From Gnetum montanum (taxonomy: Eukaryota; Streptophyta; Gnetopsida; Gnetales; Gnetaceae): a DNA stretch of 64,000 nucleotides. Location: positions 794,057 to 858,056 of the forward strand of contig MNCI01015561.1 of assembly GCA_015680685.1 (NCBI GenBank). The letters run 5' to 3'. The notes beneath the pieces were generated by a model. That model ran no database searches. It was not told the DNA's origin and saw only the letters and a program-made list of their open reading frames with translations. Shown in pieces: positions 23,213-34,560 of this stretch (within the stretch, counting starts at the first letter, position 1; every line of letters starts with the position of its first letter). Position numbers and translations under genes: made by a program.

Positions 23213-24339
23213 AAAATGTGTTAATGCATAAATTTTGGTCGCACCAACACCAGTAAAGAAAACTCATTTTAGGAAAGTTTCTAGGCTAAGGGAAAAAAGT
23301 TTCAAGGTTGAGAAAAAGTTTCAACTAGGGACTTATGTGATTCAAAATGTAGGTATACAAATAGATCCAAATAATGCATAGAAAATAAATTTATTTTTTG
23401 AACAAAATCAAAACTTTAATTAAAAAAGAATAAAGAATAAGTTAGAGAAATGTGTACAAATGATGCCTAGATGAGTAGAAAGGATTTTCACTTATGCAAG
23501 AGTTCAAAGCCTGTTGAAGCTAATGTGATCTGCTCCATGATCTAGGTGCTAAGCCACTCTTGATGCTATTGAACCTTTCTTTACTACTACAACCTCATAT
23601 CTACAAGTTGGGTCACTACTAGGAGGGGTGAGAAAAGTGAAAAATTTAGATTCCAGATTGCTCCACACTGGGGATTGGAAATCCCAAAGGTGCAGTGTTG
23701 ACATTCAAAATCCACAAATGTCAATGCTACAATGCTTCCACGCATGGCTTCAAGAGAATGCAAGTATGGAAACTCGCAAGAGCTCTTGAGTGCTTAAAAA
23801 TGCCCCAAGTGTGGAATTATGAAAAATGTTGTGTGTATGCAAATTGCTTGATAATGCTACCCTTGCTCAAAATTTTGGAACTACCAAAGTGCTTGTATGC
23901 AAAAAGTTGTTGAACTTGTAAATGATGTTGGAGGCTAGATTTTATAGGATCTTTCAATAGGGTTGAAAATTGGCTATGATTTGGCAAAAAAATGGCTACA
24001 AATTGGCTGTGAAATGGCTACAAATTTGATGTAAATTATTGGTTACCAAATTTAGTTGTGATGGGTGCCCAAATTTGGAGGGTTAGTATACATAGTAAGT
24101 GCTTCTCCATTGGCCATTCCATTTACTATAAATAGTAACCAGGGCATACCTTTCATACTAAAGATGAATCTTCCATACTAAGCTATCCACCATGCTTATT
24201 GAACTATCTAGTTAATGTTGAAGTGCATGAATTGATGAGTTTTTGCTTTTTGTAGCTTCCACACTAGGGGATTGAATTATCCACGCTAGGGATGAAGCCT
24301 CCATGATGGGAAAAAACTTCCATGCTAAAGGAAAAAATT

Positions 24340-24440
24340 TTCTAGGTTATGAGGAAACTATTTAGGCTAAGGGAGAAAAGTTTCTAGGTTGGGGAGAAAG
24401 TTTCTAGGCTAAGAAGAAAAATTTTCTAAGTTGGGGAGAC
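24340..24440. repeat. Degenerate tandem repeat GAAAGTTTCTAGGCTAAGG
   Basis: Four to five units of about 20-24 bp with AAAGTTTCTAGG cores. Related units occur at 23272-23325 and 32790-32900. Confidence 0.7.
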
Positions 24441-24666
24441 TATTACCTCTCGTATGGGTACGGAAACCCAGAAATAGTTTCAGTTGGAGAGGGCTACATG
24501 ACCTTTTGCAAATAATAAACTAAAAAAGAAATCTAGAATTTAAATTAAATAATTATCTTCAATATAATGAGTAACTAAAAGAAATAAATTTTCCCTAGTC
24601 CCACTGACGCTATTGATTTGAGACTACCAATGGCATCCACTACTGGGCAGGAAGACTGTGATTGTC

Positions 24667-24668
<2 letters not shown>

Positions 24669-24704
<36 letters not shown>
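24669..24704. repeat. (GA)18 microsatellite
   Basis: An uninterrupted GA repeat inside the E2 LTR. The copy in the other LTR (17661) is interrupted and mixed with GAAA. Confidence 0.95.
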
Positions 24705-24707
<3 letters not shown>

Positions 24708-25428
24708 CCCATTGTAGTCCACATAGGGTACCAACTATGGTCGTGAAAGCCTACCACCATCTACCACCTTTTTTGCATCGTCGTAGAGAGGAAGATTGTC
24801 CACCCACATCTACACCACCGAGACAAGCTGCCAGCCCAAAGAAAACAACACGTCTCATGTCCTACACATGGGCTGCACTACTTGCATTGTTGCAAATAGA
24901 AAGAAGAGAGAGAGAACCCTCCTACCATTGTTGAGAAGACCTGCAAGGATCTAATTTTGAGCCATTGGCTCCTTCTTTGGACCCTCCTTGAAGATTAGCT
25001 AGAAACCTGTAAAGAAAAGAAAAGAAAGGAGGAACCGTTGCTTAATGGAGAGGAAGCTACCCCTCAAGACTAATAACCAAATCCATTTTTGGACTCATAG
25101 AAAGAGCCCCCCAAATTGATCAAAAGAACCTCCTTTTTATAGCGGCTGCGATCGACCAATAATGATGCCCATGTTCTGCTACAATGGCCACATCACTAAT
25201 GGCCATCACTTGGCTATTACTGCCCACGATCTCCAATTTAAGTGTCCACTATGTTTGTAACTTTTGAAATGTCTGCCACTAATGTCCACAACTGCCACTG
25301 TCAATGACCACCACCTGGTATTTTAAATTTCCACTACTTGCATGATTTTTACTATGGTTATTAAGAGAAACAAATAGAGACGTTCATAATAATGGTCCCA
25401 TGAGAGCATGGGAGTGTTAACATCAATA

Positions 25429-25433
25429 GTTAT
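25429..25433. other. Target site duplication of E2, right copy
   Basis: GTTAT, identical to 17355-17359. Confidence 0.85.
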
Positions 25434-25624
25434 ATTTGTGTAGTGTACTTTTGATCTTTACTTTTTCATTGTTGCATTATCTCCCACATAGTGAATTACA
25501 TTGAATCTTAATCCTTTATCCAAGTGCATGGCTGCCACAGGAACTTATACGTCTTAATAGGTTTCTTTATTGATTTATTTCATCCATTTTCTTAAGTTTT
25601 TTACATCACCAAAAAGGGGGAGAT
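25434..25624 (+). other. End of the copia internal region with polypurine tract
   Basis: A short noncoding tail ends in CATCACCAAAAAGGGGGAGAT (tract 25611-25624), immediately before the 3' LTR. A purine tract with AAAGGGGGAGAT is typical of plant copia elements. The phrase 'ATCACCAAAATGGAGGA' also occurs at 17188-17204 before the E2 insertion. Confidence 0.8.
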
Positions 25625-26785
25625 TGTGGACCTTTAGGTATGTCAAAACCTTAAGGAAAATGGAGAACAAAGGATGTTTACGTGGTGTTGTGTTAATGGG
25701 ATATGATCATGGATAAAGACTCCAAAATAGGAGCAAGAGCAAAAGACTCAATGACTGACAAGTAAATTTGACATCATTAAGAACTTGTGGAGCATGTGGA
25801 AGTTCAAGAGCAAGGACAAGAAATAATGATTTCAAGTGCAAAGGAAACTAAAGAAAGACATCTCCAAAGAGTAGTAGATGTCTTGGCTGAAGTAAAGGAA
25901 AGTGAGAAAGAAATCTTTAGAAAATAGAAGATGTCTTGGCTGAATTAAAGATTGCTCAAAAAAATACATCTTTAAGAAATAATAGATGTCTTTCTCACCA
26001 AAAAGACATCTTCTTGAAGATGTCTCTGTAAAGACATCTTTCTTGAAGAAAAGGCATCTCTCCCTAATGAAGCTTTGATGTAGAAAAACATTTTTTTCCC
26101 CAAAGAAGATGTCTCTAGTGATTGTTAGATAGTTGTTGCAAGAATTGAGATGATTTTGGAAACATATTGGCTTCATTCCATTGAAAAATGAGCAAGCATT
26201 GTGTACTTTCTAGTGTTATTATCAAGTAGTGATTGTAATCATCATTCTTTTATTATTGTTCCTTATTATACTATCTTTTCTCTATTATAATTGGTCAAAA
26301 TGAGATGTGCCTCAAAGTACAAGGATAAGTAAGCTTAGGTGCATTCATCCCTTGTAATTATTGTTCTCTTTTGTTTCCCTACAAAATTAATGGGCTTCTT
26401 GCAAGAAGACATCTTTCTTAAGCTTATTAGGATCCTACAAGATTGAGTGTTAGCACCACAACACTCTAGAGTAGAACTTAAAATGTAAAGGTTGTGGGAT
26501 CCTAGAAACCACATTTCTAAGCTTGTCAAGACGTTGCAAGATTATGTGGATTCATGTTATTGAATCACTCTAGAGTGGAGCTTAAAGCTTCTACAAGGTG
26601 TTGTATCCTTCAAACCACATTTGAGGGCAACAAAGTCCAAAGGTGTGCTAGTGAACTTCCCTCTAAGTGTGGACTACCCAAGTTGTGGAAACATGTTAAA
26701 TTTAGTGTGTGTGCTTTGCCTCAAACTTTTTTAAATTTACAAAACTTATACATCCCCCCTTCCTTTCTAAGTTCAACAATCCTCA
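25625..26785 (+). repeat. 3' LTR of the copia-type element
   Basis: It starts TGTGGACC and ends CCTCA, matching 12005-13197 throughout with many substitutions. It contains a perfect 8-bp inverted repeat AGACATCT/AGATGTCT at 26004-26025. Open frames on either strand here (25832-26176, 26335-26529, 26554-26940) are LTR sequence. Confidence 0.88.
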
Positions 26786-27529
26786 AATTCATGAGTCTAG
26801 AACCATTTTTTAAGAGCAAGTCATCTAAGGCATTAAGATCTTGTTTTAAAACAAACAAATCAAGCATACTTGGGAGGACTATAGGATACATACTACCAGC
26901 CCATAAGAAATATTTTCATCATTATGTTAAGGATTTGTGAGAAAATTGCAGTTCCACATCTTGTACTCTCTAAACCTTGCATTTTTTCATAAAATTAATA
27001 GAAATTATTTACAATGTTTTTCATATTTTCTTTGTATTTTCTACAACTTTATTATGATGTTGGTTCTATTTAATACACATTTTTAGTTTATTCGCCATTG
27101 TAATTTCATCTTGATAAGAGATCCTCTAGGTTCCCAAGTGATTCACAAGATAATTTGAGGCACTTTGGATTCTCTTTTAAAATCCATGGATCTGGGGTTA
27201 AACTATGTTGTATAAATGTTTTGATCCTATAGCACTGAATTTTTCCATCACTATAACCACAATTCTTTTAATTAATTCAAAATTAATCACTAGGATCACA
27301 ACATATACTCAAAGAACATAATTAAACAAACAATTAATCATATGTCATGGCATGCTCCCAAGTAATCCTCATGAGATCTTGTCATACTCAACAATAAGGT
27401 TAGCTACATGACCTACCTAGGAAGTTACTAAAATCATTCAATGACATTGTAATTAATCCTAAGCTCAAAATCATTAAGAAAAAAAATAATAACACATCCA
27501 CACTATTCTTTTACTAAGGACTAACATGG
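26786..27529. other. Noncoding AT-rich sequence
   Basis: I see no gene or element terminus. It separates the copia element from the next gypsy remnant. Confidence 0.55.
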
Positions 27530-29930
27530 ATTCTTCTGGCAAGAAGAGCTCTCCACCACTTTTTATGAGCAATTTCAATCAGCAAGGATAAGAAAGCCAT
27601 AAGATGCCAATGCTGTAAAAGTTTAAAATGATCTACACTCATCTAGATGAGTACACTTTGGACTTCACCTTCATCTTGCATTAAGATGAGTAGTTGCAAT
27701 GGAGAGATATAGAAGGAAATATCGTGTTTCCTTCAAATTAATTTGTTCCTACAATGCTATTGAATAATCTTATCTAGCTCGACATTGCAGGACTTAACTC
27801 TGAGTACAAGGTGCAAGATTGGAGATAATCATCTCAAAAAGGCACATAAAAATAAATATCGCTTAATGGAAGCACAATATTAGGCCTCAAAAGATAAATG
27901 GGGCTCTACCCATCTATTCCTACAACCACATAAGGAAGGACAAAAATTATTTTTAGAGACCTCTTAGTATCGAGATTCTCCTTCTCTCTTTGATGAGGAG
28001 GCACTTAACTAATGATTATAGTCCACTATGGATAACCTTAGTTCTGGGAAGAACAGATTCCATGATTAGGGACCCTCAAATAGGAGTCATCAAGGTAGGA
28101 ATGATAATAAGCACCATGGGACCCTCAAATAGGAGTCATCAAGGTAGGAATGATAATAAGCACCATGACAAGGATAAACATGATGACCATGATAGGGATC
28201 AAAGAAAAGGAAGTAGTAGACACTGCATTGGCAATGCCTTCCCTTCCTCTTTAACTTCTTCATCCTCATCATCTCCCTCCTCTAACTCTAATTAGAGCCA
28301 CAGAGGTAACAAGGACTATGATGAAGGTGCACAATAGGATCAGGATGATCATCAATCCCACCATAATGACTGAGATCATGGAAGATCAAGGGAGGATCAT
28401 CACAGAGAAAAAATAAATAATAAGACTCATCATAGGCATCATGGCCATGACAAGGACCACAAGGATCACTATGACTATGACAAGCCCCTACTAGTAATAA
28501 GAAACATGTTAAACATTGCATAGGCTATTAGGATCCCAACAAGGCACATGAAGGATAGTTGAATCATCATCTAAGTTTGAAGAGAAATATATTTCAGATT
28601 TACAAAATCATCTACAAGACTTCCATGATGCATGTGCCTTATAGAATGTGGAAAATAAGTGGCTAAAGTTGAAGTTATTTCCCAAGACACTCATCACGAA
28701 ACTTGAAAGTTATTATTGGTCCTTTTTACCAAAATCCATTTGGAGGTGAAGTACAATGCTTGAATTGTTCAATGATAAGTATTAGATGTACTCTCAAGTA
28801 TCTAACTTAAGAAGGTAGATCCAAGGATGGAAACTGGGAACTCATGAATCCTTTGATGTGGCCATGGATAAGTACTACTCCTTATTACACTAATGTCCAT
28901 ACCATGGCTGTTCTCAAAGGGATCAGCTACACCACATCATAAATTATCTTTGAACTAAAACAAGAAGAACTTTTGGGGTCTAAGCCCAAGGGATGCTTTT
29001 GGAGCTAAGGACCTAGTAGATCCAAATGCTAATTGAGCAACTAGATAAGAAGAAAGATGAGTTGAAATAGAGAGAGTGTGTAGAAGAGGTTCATTTTTGT
29101 GACAATGTGGAGGAGGCACCTCTTGATGAATTGGTACAATGAAAAAAATTACCAATCCAAAAGAAATGTCTTTGAAATATCGGCCAAGTTTGATAATATG
29201 TGGAAGTCCTTGGATGAAAAATTTCAAACTACTTTGAGAATTATAGAGGAGAATAGAAACCAACAAGGTAGTGAATGTGATAGAAGGAAGAAAAAGAAAA
29301 CTAAACATGCCCATCATAAGGATATGGGCAAAGCTTCTATAGTAGAATAGGTTGTGAATTCAAAAATAGATGATGATGGGTGTGACATCTATCAATATGA
29401 ATATTCTAAGTGATGTTGTCCAATTATGTCATACTTGCAAAAATCTGGGGTGCACGCTTTGAATCCTAGATTGGCCAAACAGTAAGTACCTAGGAGGTTT
29501 CTTTATTCCCAAGGTAACTATTAGCAATTCCACCAACAATTCTACTATTCAAGTGAAGTGCTACCTTAGTCTTATGAGTAATATTAATAGTAACAACATC
29601 CATAGTCATGGCATATGCCACCTCCAAGGTAGTAGTATCCTTACTGCTAGGCAAATCTATATAAGTACTACATTCAGCAGCCTATCTCCCCACATGATTC
29701 GTCCAGTCATGCTTCCTTCCAACATCACTACTATCCTTTGGAATGTTACAAAGTAGCATCTCTAAAGGGGGAGTTCCCATTTTCTAATTATTCTCCTCAT
29801 CCTTCCACTCTTGCACCTTTTTCCTTAACTTCTTTGCCACCAGCTTCATCTATGCAGGGAGAAATACCAACCCAACTATAGCAAAGAAATTCCATAAGGG
29901 CCATGAACTTACATCTAGCTCCTCAGCCAA
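27530..29930 (+). pseudogene. Gypsy Gag remnant, same family as the element at 61.6 kb
   Basis: The capsid region (about 28590-29060) reads 'DLQNHLQDFHDACAL', 'KWLKLKLFPKTLITKLESYY', 'LELFNDKY' and 'FDVAMDKYYSLLH'. It aligns with the Gag at 62137-62600 ('DLQQHLQSFHDAYVWNN', 'KKLKLFPVTLIGQAKVWY', 'LDMALERYYAWLN'). Upstream, a segment rich in His, Asp and Lys codes 'HDKDKHDDHDRDQRKGSSRH' (28163-28222) next to a 49-bp tandem duplication. Downstream, a Pro/Ser/Gln-rich tail leads to 29930. Stops (mostly TAG) and frameshifts are frequent. Neither LTR nor primer site was found, so the 5' end is missing. Confidence 0.65.
28069..28166. repeat. Perfect 49-bp tandem duplication
   Basis: Two identical 49-bp units (28069-28117 and 28118-28166), each starting GGGACCCTCAAATAGGAG. 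The copies are identical, so the duplication is recent relative to the decay around it. Confidence 0.95.
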
Positions 29931-30790
29931 GTGGTTATGAAACTAACCCTAAAAAAGGACAATCCTGCTCATATGATAGGGCCCAAACAATGGATCCAAG
30001 CATTGGAACCTTTTGTCCTTTGGGGAATTGATTTTATGGGGTCCAATCCCATGTCCAACGAGAAGGCCTACATAATTGTAGCTATTAACTACTACATGAA
30101 ATTGGTAGAAGCTATGACCATCATTGAGTGTACATCCTCTATGGTGGCTCTATTTGTACACAAATATGTTGTAAATAGGTTTGGCATGCAAAGGGCACTT
30201 ATTTCGAATAATGGGACATGCTTCAGAGGCATCCATCTTCCTAAACTCATACAATGCTTGGGGGTTGAGCATAAATTAATAACTCCATATCACCCCCAAC
30301 CTAATGGTCAAGTTGAATTCATAGATAGGGAGATAACCAAAATACTAATAATAATAGCTACTAAATATATGAGAGACTGGAGCTCTAAACTTAATGATGT
30401 CCTTTGGGCTTCTCATTCAACTTGGAAACTTCCTATAGGATACTCTCGCTATGAGCTTGTGTACAAAAAGCTCACAATGCTTCCTATCCAAGAAGAAATC
30501 TGTATACAATCAAATACATGTGACCTCAACATGGACATAACCCTAGCATAAAAAGAATGATTGATGAACCTCAATGTGCTAGATGAGAATTGATTAGTGA
30601 CCCTATCATCCAACAAAGTGTACAAGGCATACAACAAACAACAACATGACCTAAGGATTAGGAAAGTAAAATTTAAATAAGGAGATAAGGTGCTCTATTT
30701 GAATCTCATACATGTACCTCAATGAAATAAGTTTCAAATGTAATGGAAGGATTCTTATATCATCTATGAAACCTCTTCATATTAGGCCAT
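29931..30790 (+). pseudogene. Gypsy integrase fused to gag remnant
   Basis: The core domain reads 'LEPFVLWGIDFMG' (first Asp), 'VKLVEAM'-like 'YMKLVEAMTI', 'ALISNNGTCF' and 'TPYHPQPNGQVEFIDREI'. The second catalytic Asp of the SDNG motif is Asn (SNNG). The Glu of the D,D-35-E triad is present at the right spacing. The C-terminal part, after a stop at 30551, reads 'GDKVLYLNLIHVP' and 'KWKDSYIIYE'-like sequence from the GPY/F region. Protease, RT and RNase H are absent: the gag tail passes directly into the integrase core, indicating a deletion of several kilobases near 29930-29990. Confidence 0.8.
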
Positions 30791-31775
30791 GTTAATTTAC
30801 TAACTTAATAGCCCAAATAAGAAACTATTAGTCAACACTCAAAAAATTAAGCCTTTCATGAACACTGAGTAACCAATGGACATAATGCCTCAATAAATGA
30901 ACAAGCATGCTCCATCTTTCAAATCTCCCACTTTCAACTTAGCTATGAGGGAGATGGTAATCCATGCTGAGATCTCATAATGTGGCTCCTCATTTTTTAA
31001 CTTTTTTGTTTACACCATTTTTAGTATGTTTTTCATTTTCTTGAGTATTTTATGACTTTTTTCTATATTTTACTTTTGTTTCTTTTTATTTGAATTTTTC
31101 TTATGTTTCTTCATTTTTCTTTATTGCCACCAAGACTTGGTGTAACTACAACTGCTATCAATGATGTTTTGAAACTTTATTAATTACTTGATTGTGAGAT
31201 GAGTGGATTTCATTTTAGAATTTTGATTTTTACTAGTGGGATGTTGATTCTATTCATGTTTATAGGTAGTAAGTCCTTGTCATCCATCATTATACCTAAC
31301 TTTAATGTGTTTCCTGATTTTGGAAATACAAGGACCCTTCTTAATAAGAACATATAATGAATTAGTGACCTTTGTACTTTCCAAAATTGGGATGACTTAA
31401 GTGGATTGACAGGGATGTAACTTCAAATGGATTTGTCACTTTTGTACCTATCTACCATATGAGTTACATAAGTATTTCCATGGATTTCTCATCATTCCAC
31501 TATCAACCAATAACAAGAAGAAAAAGTCTTTGCATGGTATGGTTTCCATTCAAAAAATAATAATAGGAATTGAAATTCAAAACACACGCTTTAGACACAA
31601 TAAGGAGCTACAAGCACTAGTTATGGAACTAGAAAAACATGTTTGTTGCAACTAAGAACCTTGATCATTAGAAAAAACCAAGGATCCTTGATGCAGTAGT
31701 TTGCCAACCCCAAATCCCCAGTGCCTCCATGAGAGAAATGGGATTCAAGGTATCCTAGCCAATCCGACAGATCAA
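30791..31775 (+). other. Noncoding 3' region of the gypsy remnant, T-rich
   Basis: The plus strand is strikingly T-rich at 30990-31130, followed by ordinary AT-rich sequence. A similar T-rich stretch follows the gag of the related element at 63880-63990. No LTR end could be defined. Confidence 0.45.
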
Positions 31776-32989
31776 CTAGGGACTTATGTGATTCAAAATG
31801 TGGGTATACAAATAGATCCAAATAATGCATAGAAAATAAATTTATTTTTTGAACAAACTCAAAACTTAAAAATTTATTAAAAAATAATAAATAATAAGTT
31901 AGAGAAATGTGTACAAATGGTGCCTAGATGAGTAGAAAGGATTTTCACTTATGCAAGAGTTCAAATCCTATTGAAGCTAATGTGATCTACTCCACGATCT
32001 GGGTGCTAAGCCACTTTTGATGCTATTGAACCTTTCTTCACTACTACAACCTCATATCTATAAGTTGGGTCACTACTAAGGGGGTGTGAAAAATTTGGAT
32101 TCTAGATTACTCCACGTTGGGGATTGGAAATCCCAAAGATGTAGTGTTGACATCCAAAATCCACAAATGTCAATGCTACAATGCTTCCATGCACAGCTTC
32201 AAAAGAATGCAAGTATGAAAACTTGCAAGAGCTCTTGAGTGCTTGGAAATAACCCAAGTGTGGAATTGTGAGAAATGTTGTGTATGCAAATTGCTTGATA
32301 ATGCTACCCTTTCTCAAAATTTTGGAACTCCCAAAGTGCTTGTATGCCAAAATTTGTTGAACTTGTAAATGAAGTTGGAGGATAGATTTTATAGGATCTT
32401 TCAATAGGGTTGAAAATTGGCTATGATTTGGCAAAAAAAAAAATGGCTACAAATTGGCTGTGAAATGGCTGCAAATTTGATGTAAATTATTGGTTACCAA
32501 ATTTAGTTGAGATGGGTGCCCAAATTTGGAGGGTTACTATACATAGTAAGTGCTTCCCCCATGGCCATTCCATTTACTATAAATAGTAACCAAGGCATAC
32601 CTTTCATACTGAAGATGAATCTTCCATACTAAGATATCCACCATACTTATTGAACTATTTGGTTAATGTTGAAGTGCATGAATTGATGAGTTTTTGCTTT
32701 TTGTATCTTCCACATTGGGGTATTGAATTTTCCATGCTGGGGATGAAGACTCCATGATGGGGAAAAACTTCCACGCTAAAGGAAAAAAGTTTCTGGGTTA
32801 GGAAGAAACTTTTTAGGCTAAGGGGAAAAAGTTTCTAGGTTGGGGAGAAAGTTTCTAGGCTAAGGGGAAAAGGTTTCAAGGTTGAGAAGGAAGTTTCCAG
32901 GCTATGCATTTGGCCTCCACATTGAAAGGGGAAACTTTTTAAAACCCACCAAATTTCCTTTTTTGTCATTCCAAAAGGCATTTTTGACA
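31776..32989 (-). repeat. 3' LTR of X (part)
   Basis: On the minus strand it begins TGTCAAAAATGCC directly after the polypurine tract. Most of it (31776-32890) is closely similar to 23328-24430, the extra segment in the long LTR of E2. It includes degenerate AAAGTTTCTAGGCTAAGG repeats at 32790-32900. The far end is not clear: similarity to E2 starts abruptly at 31776 (AACTAGGGACTTATG). Confidence 0.65.
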
Positions 32990-33004
32990 CCCCCTCCCCT
33001 AGCC
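32990..33004 (-). other. Polypurine tract of X
   Basis: Minus strand GGGCTAGGGGAGGGG immediately precedes TGTCAAAAATGCC, a typical LTR start. Confidence 0.7.
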
Positions 33005-33334
33005 CAAATAGACACTAGAATACTTTTTTCATTTAAGAAATGAGGCTTCGACCACTTATGAGGCATTTACAGCCCCAAAAGTATAATGTGAAGTCACCCA
33101 TCATGGGTTACAATTTTCATATTTACAATGAAGTTTTACCTCAAGTTTGATGGGGTGAAAGCTTCATGATGAAGATTGACTATAACATGCAAATTTTTGT
33201 GGTGTTTCAATGTTCCCTCTTTGTTGATGCCTAGAGGATTGACCCAAGAGGCACTAATAGCGAATACAAAACATCACTACATATTATAATGCTATAATGC
33301 ATTCAAGCCACATGAGAACTAGGTTATCCAAGTC
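33005..33334 (-). other. 3' UTR of X
   Basis: Noncoding sequence between the minisatellite and the polypurine tract. No gene seen. Confidence 0.5.
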
Positions 33335-33490
33335 ACCAAGGTTGTTAGTTTAAGGTCATGGAAGGACATGGTATTAGTTTAAGGACCTAGTAGGCCATGT
33401 TGCCAATTTAAGATCATAGCAGACCTTGGTACTAGTTTAAGGGCCTGGCAAGCTGTGTTGCCAATTTAAGGTCATAGCAGACCATTGAAA
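33335..33490. repeat. Minisatellite in the 3' UTR of X
   Basis: About four to five units of the form 'TAGTTTAAGGTCATAGCAGACC', period about 34-40 bp, degenerate. The same sequence family recurs at 37301-37735, 41338-41430 and 47088-47230. Confidence 0.8.
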
Positions 33491-33499
33491 GAAGGCTTG

Positions 33500-34560
33500 A
33501 TTATTGATGATTGTCAACTACATGTAGTATGGCTTTAGATAAGAATGACTAGGTGAATTGGCTAGCTCATTTGTTGGCTATTCTAAATGTTCCATTTCCA
33601 TAGGCTCTAGTGACAAGAAAGGGTCCTTCCTAGTTAGCTGAGAACTTGTTTGCATGCTCACAAATAGCCTTGAGGACTAGGGCCACTTCTGCCTCTCTTG
33701 ATAGTGCTTGATCTAAGCAAGCACTTGCAGACAACACTCCTCCACTAAATCTAGGGCTATTATCTATAACTCTTTGTTCTACTTATTGTTGAAGAAGTTA
33801 GCTAAGGCTACTCAAAGCGATGGCACCTACAATTCAAGAGGTAAAAGTGCTTCAAAACCATAAACAAGGCTATAAGGGGTCATGTTGGTTTCCATGAAAT
33901 AGGTTGTTCTATATGCCCATAAGGCATGAACATGCAACTCATGCCACTTGTGCTTACTATTGTTGAGCATCTTCTTGAGCAACTTGATGATGGCATTGTT
34001 TCTTACTTTTTCTTGTCCATTAGCTTGGGGGTAGTAAGGTGACAAGAAGGAATGCTTAATGCCTAGGTTATGATAGAAATCCTTGGTTTCTTGGCTACTA
34101 AATTGAGGTCCATTATCCATAACTGTGATCATGGATATGCTAGAATAGGCTACAATGTTATCTAGGATAAATGTGCAAACTTGTTCAAATGTGGTCTTCT
34201 GTAGGGGAATAGCATCAACCCACTTGGTGAAGTACTTAGTTGCAGTGATGATGAAGTTATGTCCTGTGGAAGACTTAGGCATTATAGGTTCAAAAATATC
34301 CAATCTCCATCATTGAAATAGCCATGTTATCTAAGTTGTATGTAACTCAATTGGTGATACATGTATCAGGTTGCTATATCATTGGCATGTATCACATCGC
34401 TTAACCTTTTATAGGAAATCATTCTCCATATCGGGCCAATAGTTACCTAACCATCTAATCTTAGTGTCCATGGATCTAGGTCCCATAAATCCTCCAAAAA
34501 CACCCTTGTGAACCTACTTTAGGGCTATTATAGCTTTGGTTTTACCTAAGCACTTTAGGA
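33500..34560 (-). pseudogene. Integrase of X
   Basis: The zinc domain reads 'NYWPDMENDFL' and 'VKRCDTCQ'. The core (34303-33827) reads 'LDIFEPIMPKSSTGHNFII', 'YFTKWVDAIPLQKTT', 'VMDNGPQFSSQETKDFYHNL' and 'SPYYPQANGQEKVRNNAI'. The first two catalytic Asp are present. At the expected Glu position (35 residues after the second Asp) there is Lys, with a Glu one residue early. The 159-residue open stretch is the longest intact one in X. It ends at a TAG, and the C-terminal domain is degraded. Confidence 0.85.

Larger units (their letters stand above)
17360..25428 (-). mobile_element. Gypsy-type LTR retrotransposon E2 nested in the copia element
   Basis: This is a complete insertion on the minus strand with LTRs at 23219-25428 (5') and 17360-18447 (3'), flanked by GTTAT on both sides. 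The internal order on the minus strand is primer site, gag, zinc finger, protease and integrase C-terminal domain, then polypurine tract. RT, RNase H and the integrase core are deleted. The pre-protease motif and primer site match E1, so E1 and E2 are related. The two LTRs differ by about 1.1 kb. Confidence 0.9.
23219..25428 (-). repeat. 5' LTR of E2 (long form)
   Basis: Plus-strand ends are TGTTAATGCATAAATT and GTTAACATCAATA. It contains about 1.1 kb missing from the other LTR. That extra part is bordered on both sides by degenerate repeats of 'GAAAGTTTCTAGGCTAAGG' (23272-23325 and 24340-24440) and is itself closely similar to 31776-32890, the LTR of element X. The short LTR therefore most likely lost it by recombination between the flanking repeats. 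Open frames at 23695-23913 and 24737-24934 are LTR sequence. Confidence 0.85.
12005..26785 (+). mobile_element. Copia-type LTR retrotransposon with envelope-like ORF, split by E2
   Basis: Two direct LTRs (12005-13197 and 25625-26785) flank a primer site complementary to initiator tRNA-Met, a copia gag and an envelope-like ORF, then a GGGGGAGAT polypurine tract. The arrangement resembles the SIRE/Maximus group of plant copia elements, whose members carry an ORF after pol. Protease, integrase, RT and RNase H are not detectable, so the copy was nonautonomous or deleted. The 8-kb minus-strand gypsy element E2 is inserted at 17360. Removing E2 leaves one continuous internal region. No target duplication was found for the copia element itself. 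Confidence 0.85.

Noticed and set aside
25832-26176. 114-residue minus-strand frame rich in Phe/Leu
   Set aside because: Antisense of a copia LTR; no start context or domain, and the homologous LTR at 12.2 kb does not preserve it.
28090-28521. His/Asp-rich minus-strand frames
   Set aside because: Antisense shadows of the His/Asp/Lys-rich gag segment on the plus strand.
29931-30551. Possible intact integrase gene
   Set aside because: The open frame is long, but the second catalytic Asp is Asn, the C-terminal part is broken by stops, and the upstream pol is deleted.
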